DNA from: RGDT01 sp964630925
GTDB lineage: Bacteria > Planctomycetota > Planctomycetia > Gemmatales > Gemmataceae
Length of the DNA: 63,699 nucleotides
NCBI GenBank assembly: GCA_964630925.1
Contig: CAZVZK010000050.1
Span: 1 to 63,699, forward strand
Reading direction: 5' to 3'
The notes beneath the pieces were generated by a model that searched no databases, was not told where the DNA came from, and was given only the letters and a program-made list of their open reading frames with translations. Position numbers and translations under genes: made by a program. Shown piece after piece: positions 61,043-63,699 of this stretch (the stretch's first letter is position 1; every line of letters starts with the position of its first letter).

Positions 61043-62079
61043 AGATCGCGATCGTCAGCGTGCAGGCGCCGTTCATCTGGGGCGGCGCCGAGTATCTCGC
61101 CGAGAGCCTCGCCGAGCGGCTGACGCTCGCGGGGCACGAGGTCGAGGACGTGCGCATCCCGTTCAAGTGGTGGCCGGGGGAGGCCCTGGTTGACAGCCTT
61201 CTCGCGTGCCGCCTGCTCCGTCTGGGGTGCGAGCCGGACCTGGCCATCGCGCTCAAGTTCCCGGCCTACTGGCTGCCGTTCGCCAACAAGAAGGTGTGGC
61301 TCCTGCACCAGTTCCGGCAGGTGTACGAGCTGTGGGGCACGCCGCTCCAGGGGCTGCCCGACACGCCGGAAGGGCGGCGCGTCCGCGACATGATCCACCG
61401 GGGCGACGGCGAGCGCCTGCGCGGCGCGAAGGCGGTATACACCAACTCGCGCATCGTGGCCGGCCGGCTGCGCCGCGGCAACGGCATCGAGGCCGACGGC
61501 GTGCTGTACCCGCCGCTGCGGAAGCCGGAGATCTTCACGCCCGGCGAGCAGGGGGATTACTTCTTCTACCCGAGCCGGCTGAATACGATCAAACGCCAGC
61601 ACGTCGCCGTGGAGGCGATGCGGCACGTCCGCTCGCCGTTCACGCTCGTGATCGCCGGCAAGCCCGACGAGAAGGCCTACGGCGAGCAGCTCGAGGAGCT
61701 GGTGCGCCGTCACGGCCTGGAAGGGCGGGTGCGTTTCCTGGGGTTCATCACGGAGGAGGAGAAGGCACGGTGGATGGCGGGCTCGCTCGGGGCGCTGTAC
61801 CTGCCGTTCGACGAGGACAGCTACGGGTACGTGACCCTGGAGGCGTTCCAGTCGCACAAGCCGGTGATCACGTTCCGCGACTCGGGCGGGACGGACGAGG
61901 TGATCGAGGACGGACGCAACGGCCTGATCGCCGAGCCGACGCCGGAGGCCCTGGCCGAGGCGATGGAAAAGCTGTGGGCGGACAAGGCGCGGACGCGCGA
62001 CATGGGCGGGGAGGCGTTCGCGACGATTGCCCGCCACGGCATCGAATGGCCGCACATCATCGAGAGGCTGGTTGCATGA
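61039..62079 (+). CDS. GT4 family glycosyltransferase
   Basis: 346 residues from ATG 61039. Clear GT4: MKIAIVSVQAPFIWGGAEYL (acceptor domain with the Gly-Gly-Ala loop), FFYPSRLNTIKRQHVAVEAM, FTLVIAGKPDEKAYGEQL, RVRFLGFITEEEKARWM, and the donor site EDSYGYVTLEAFQSHKPVITFRDSGGTDEVIEDGRNGL in residues 255-292. Overlaps the previous gene by ATGA. A wall of heptanucleotide repeats follows its stop. Confidence 0.9.
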   Translation: MKIAIVSVQAPFIWGGAEYLAESLAERLTLAGHEVEDVRIPFKWWPGEALVDSLLACRLLRLGCEPDLAIALKFPAYWLPFANKKVWLLHQFRQVYELWGTPLQGLPDTPEGRRVRDMIHRGDGERLRGAKAVYTNSRIVAGRLRRGNGIEADGVLYPPLRKPEIFTPGEQGDYFFYPSRLNTIKRQHVAVEAMRHVRSPFTLVIAGKPDEKAYGEQLEELVRRHGLEGRVRFLGFITEEEKARWMAGSLGALYLPFDEDSYGYVTLEAFQSHKPVITFRDSGGTDEVIEDGRNGLIAEPTPEALAEAMEKLWADKARTRDMGGEAFATIARHGIEWPHIIERLVA

Positions 62080-62082
62080 CTC

Positions 62083-62176
62083 GTGTTTGGTGTTTGGTGT
62101 TTGGTGTTTGGTGTTTGGTCTCCCCCACTCACGACCGACCAGTCATCAGGACCCCGAACACCAAACACCAAACACC
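62083..62176. repeat. heptanucleotide repeat, GTGTTTG and inverted CAAACAC arms
   Basis: Five perfect GTGTTTG units (62083-62117), then about 37 unique bases, then CGAACAC, CAAACAC, CAAACAC (62155-62175). The second set is the reverse complement of the first, so the transcript can form a hairpin right after the preceding stop codon. The block ends at the assembly gap. Confidence 0.85.
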
Positions 62177-62186
62177 NNNNNNNNNN
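62177..62186. other. assembly gap (10 N)
   Basis: Ten undetermined bases between the repeat arms; the true length is unknown. Sequence next to it is simple and probably caused the break. Confidence 0.95.
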
Positions 62187-62304
62187 TTTTGTGTTTTTGT
62201 TGTGTGTGGTCGCGCGCCCCCCCCCCCCCCCCCCCCCCCCCCCACCCCCCCCCCCCCACAAACAAAAACACCACCCACCAAACACCAAACACCAAACACC
62301 AAAC
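62187..62304. repeat. simple-sequence tract: T/G-rich, poly-C, then CAAACAC repeats up to the start codon
   Basis: After the gap: TTTTGTGTTTTTGTTGTGTG, a run of about 41 C with one A (62217-62257), a C/A stretch, and three CAAACAC units (62279-62299) plus CAAAC abutting the ATG at 62305. The left part may pair with the right part. The poly-C length may be an assembly or sequencing artefact. Confidence 0.75.
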
Positions 62305-63642
62305 ATGAAGATCGCATGGTTCACGCCCTTCTGCCGGGCCAGCGCCATCGGGCAGTACAGCGCCATCATCCTCGACCACCTGGCGCGGGATCACGAGGTT
62401 GTGGTGTACGCCACCGGCCTCGGCGGCGGCGCGGAGAGCTGGCGGCCCGCGATGCCGACGGTGCGTATCGCCTCTGGCGGTGGGGTGGAGGCCGGAGCGC
62501 GGGCGGCGGCGGAGTCGGACATCGCGGTCTACAACCTGGGCGACAACTTCACCTTCCACGAGGACATCTACCGGGCGAGCCTCGCGGCGCCGGGCGTGGC
62601 CGTGGTGCACGACGCCTCGACGTGGAACTTCCACTGGGGGCGGCACGCGCTTCAGGGCGGCGCGGGGGCGGCGTGGCTGGAGGAGATGCAGTACGCCCAC
62701 GGCGAGACGGGGGCGGCGTGGGGGCGGATGATGCTGGCCGGGCGGGCGACGCCGGAGATGCACCAGGAAGGGGCGATGCGGTGGACGATGGGGCGCTCCA
62801 CCGTGCGCGGCGCGCTGGGGGCCGTCGTCCACGGGCGACAGGCGCGCGAGCGTCTGGCGGCGGAGGCGCCCCTGCCGGTGGAGTGCATCGACTTCCCGTC
62901 GCCGGCCCTTCCCGACCCGGGTGAGACGCCCCCGATGGGGGGACGGGTCCGGCTCCTGTCGTTCGGAAGGCTGAACGCGAACAAGGCGCCCGACCTCGTG
63001 GTGCGGGCCATCGCCGCCAGCCCCCTCCTGCGCGAGAGGTGCGAGTACACCCTGGCCGGCGACATCCCCTGCCCTGCCCTGGCGCGGCAGATCGACGAAT
63101 TGATCCGCGATGGGGGCCTGGGCGGGTGCGTGAGATTGGTGCCCAGGCCGGACGACGCGACCCTGCACCGGCTGATCGCCGAGTCGGACGTGCTGATCAA
63201 CCTGCGCTACCCGCATCTCGGTGAGTGCTCGTGGAGCCTGGCGGAGGGGCTGTGGCTGGGCAAGCCGGTGGTCGTGTGGGGGCACGGGTATTACGACGAA
63301 TTCCCCGATGACGTGGTGTGCAAGGTGACGGGGGCGGCGGGGCTGACGGCGGCCCTGGAGGGGCTGGTGTCGGACCCGGACGAGAGGCTGCGGCGGGGCC
63401 GACGGGCGCGGGCGCATGCGCGGGCGAGGTTCGATACCGCGGAGTATTGTCGCCGTCTCCTGGCGTTCATCGAGGCGTGCCGCTCGGCGCGGCCCGTGGC
63501 GGCGCTGGCGGGCCGGCTCGGGGCGCACCTGGCCACGCTGTTCGGCGGGTGCCCGGCGGCGCTGGCGGCCCGGCTCGCGGAAGAGGTGGCGGTCCTGGCG
63601 CCCGCGGGGTGCGGTGACGCGGGGCGGGCCGAGGCCGCGTGA
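62305..63642 (+). CDS. GT4-like glycosyltransferase
   Basis: 445 residues from ATG 62305 (MKIAWFTPFCRASAIGQYSA). N-terminal acceptor domain with the GIGxY-like SAIGQYS element, DIAVYNLGDNFTFHEDIY, then FGRLNANKAPDLVVRAIAASPLL at the domain junction, VRLVPRPDDATLHRLIAESDVLINLRYPHLGECSWSLAEGLWLGKPVVVW as donor site in residues 275-330, where GECSWSLAEGLWLGKPVV corresponds to the E-x7-E region. Tail of 75 Ala/Arg-rich residues. No ribosome site is visible: CAAACAC repeats occupy that place, so translation may be leaderless-like or controlled by repeat number. Confidence 0.85.
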   Translation: MKIAWFTPFCRASAIGQYSAIILDHLARDHEVVVYATGLGGGAESWRPAMPTVRIASGGGVEAGARAAAESDIAVYNLGDNFTFHEDIYRASLAAPGVAVVHDASTWNFHWGRHALQGGAGAAWLEEMQYAHGETGAAWGRMMLAGRATPEMHQEGAMRWTMGRSTVRGALGAVVHGRQARERLAAEAPLPVECIDFPSPALPDPGETPPMGGRVRLLSFGRLNANKAPDLVVRAIAASPLLRERCEYTLAGDIPCPALARQIDELIRDGGLGGCVRLVPRPDDATLHRLIAESDVLINLRYPHLGECSWSLAEGLWLGKPVVVWGHGYYDEFPDDVVCKVTGAAGLTAALEGLVSDPDERLRRGRRARAHARARFDTAEYCRRLLAFIEACRSARPVAALAGRLGAHLATLFGGCPAALAARLAEEVAVLAPAGCGDAGRAEAA

Positions 63643-63699
63643 GGTGACGCCCACCCCTGAAGAGTCTATTGCAAGGGGAGGGTTAAGTTGTTGGTAATG
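63643..63699. other. window end, no gene
   Basis: Only 57 bases after the last stop codon, with GGGGAGGGTTAAGTTG near the end; nothing can be assigned. Confidence 0.5.

Noticed and set aside
62083..62304. Repeats that could be mistaken for a CRISPR array
   Set aside because: The unit is seven bases, without spacers of constant length and without cas genes.

Overview
The window is a very GC-rich bacterial chromosome segment that reads as a member of the Planctomycetota, most likely Gemmataceae. The evidence is combined: ECF sigma factors next to Ser/Thr kinases carrying sulfatase-modifying-type or beta-propeller-like C-termini, a TIGR03067-type small lipoprotein, a zinc-ribbon membrane protein, a CsrA, a System II cytochrome c maturation pair, a divergent fliE-F-G-H-I cluster, an aminofutalosine synthase (menaquinone by the futalosine route), and a decayed protein of the MTEAEW family. 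The assignment is from memory of these families, not from a search. No tRNA, rRNA or CRISPR array was seen.

Layout. 1-4 kb: minus-strand small membrane proteins, a lipoprotein and a redoxin-like protein without the usual cysteines. 4.1-9.2 kb: plus-strand operon of a lipoprotein, ResB and CcsA (cytochrome c assembly). 9.3-14.5 kb: a GH88 hydrolase, a cholera-toxin-like ADP-ribosyltransferase, a receptor-like kinase with its ECF sigma factor, and dense inverted repeats. 14.7-21.3 kb: a YfcE-like phosphoesterase and the minus-strand flagellar genes fliE, fliF, fliG, fliH and fliI, preceded by a terminator, a lipoprotein gene and a tiny zinc-ribbon gene. 21.5-30 kb: a broken HNH gene, a 1229-residue FHA/coiled-coil/pseudokinase protein, an exported TPR-CHAT protease-like protein and a Uma2-type nuclease-fold protein. 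30-45 kb: gamma-glutamyltransferase, an FtsX-type permease, a MetE-like protein, small proteins, an RraA-like protein, a ferredoxin coupled to a ceramidase-like protein, two unknowns and a P-type Ca2+ ATPase. 45-53 kb: a phosphoesterase, CsrA, a ZAS-motif kinase followed by an ECF sigma factor, and MqnE. 52.8-63.6 kb: surface-polysaccharide genes (five glycosyltransferases and a sugar aminotransferase) on both sides of an accessory islet that holds a HEPN protein coupled to a small SH3-like protein.

Most unusual content: (i) a protein with the complete R-STS-ExE signature of cholera-toxin-class ADP-ribosyltransferases, sharing a two-block upstream motif with the neighbouring kinase gene; (ii) a HEPN plus small-partner two-gene cassette flanked by remnants of one gene family, a candidate toxin-antitoxin or defence module; (iii) a 224-bp palindromic MITE-like element present in two full copies and one half copy; (iv) short palindromes with compensatory base changes; (v) heptanucleotide repeats that abut a glycosyltransferase start codon next to an assembly gap.
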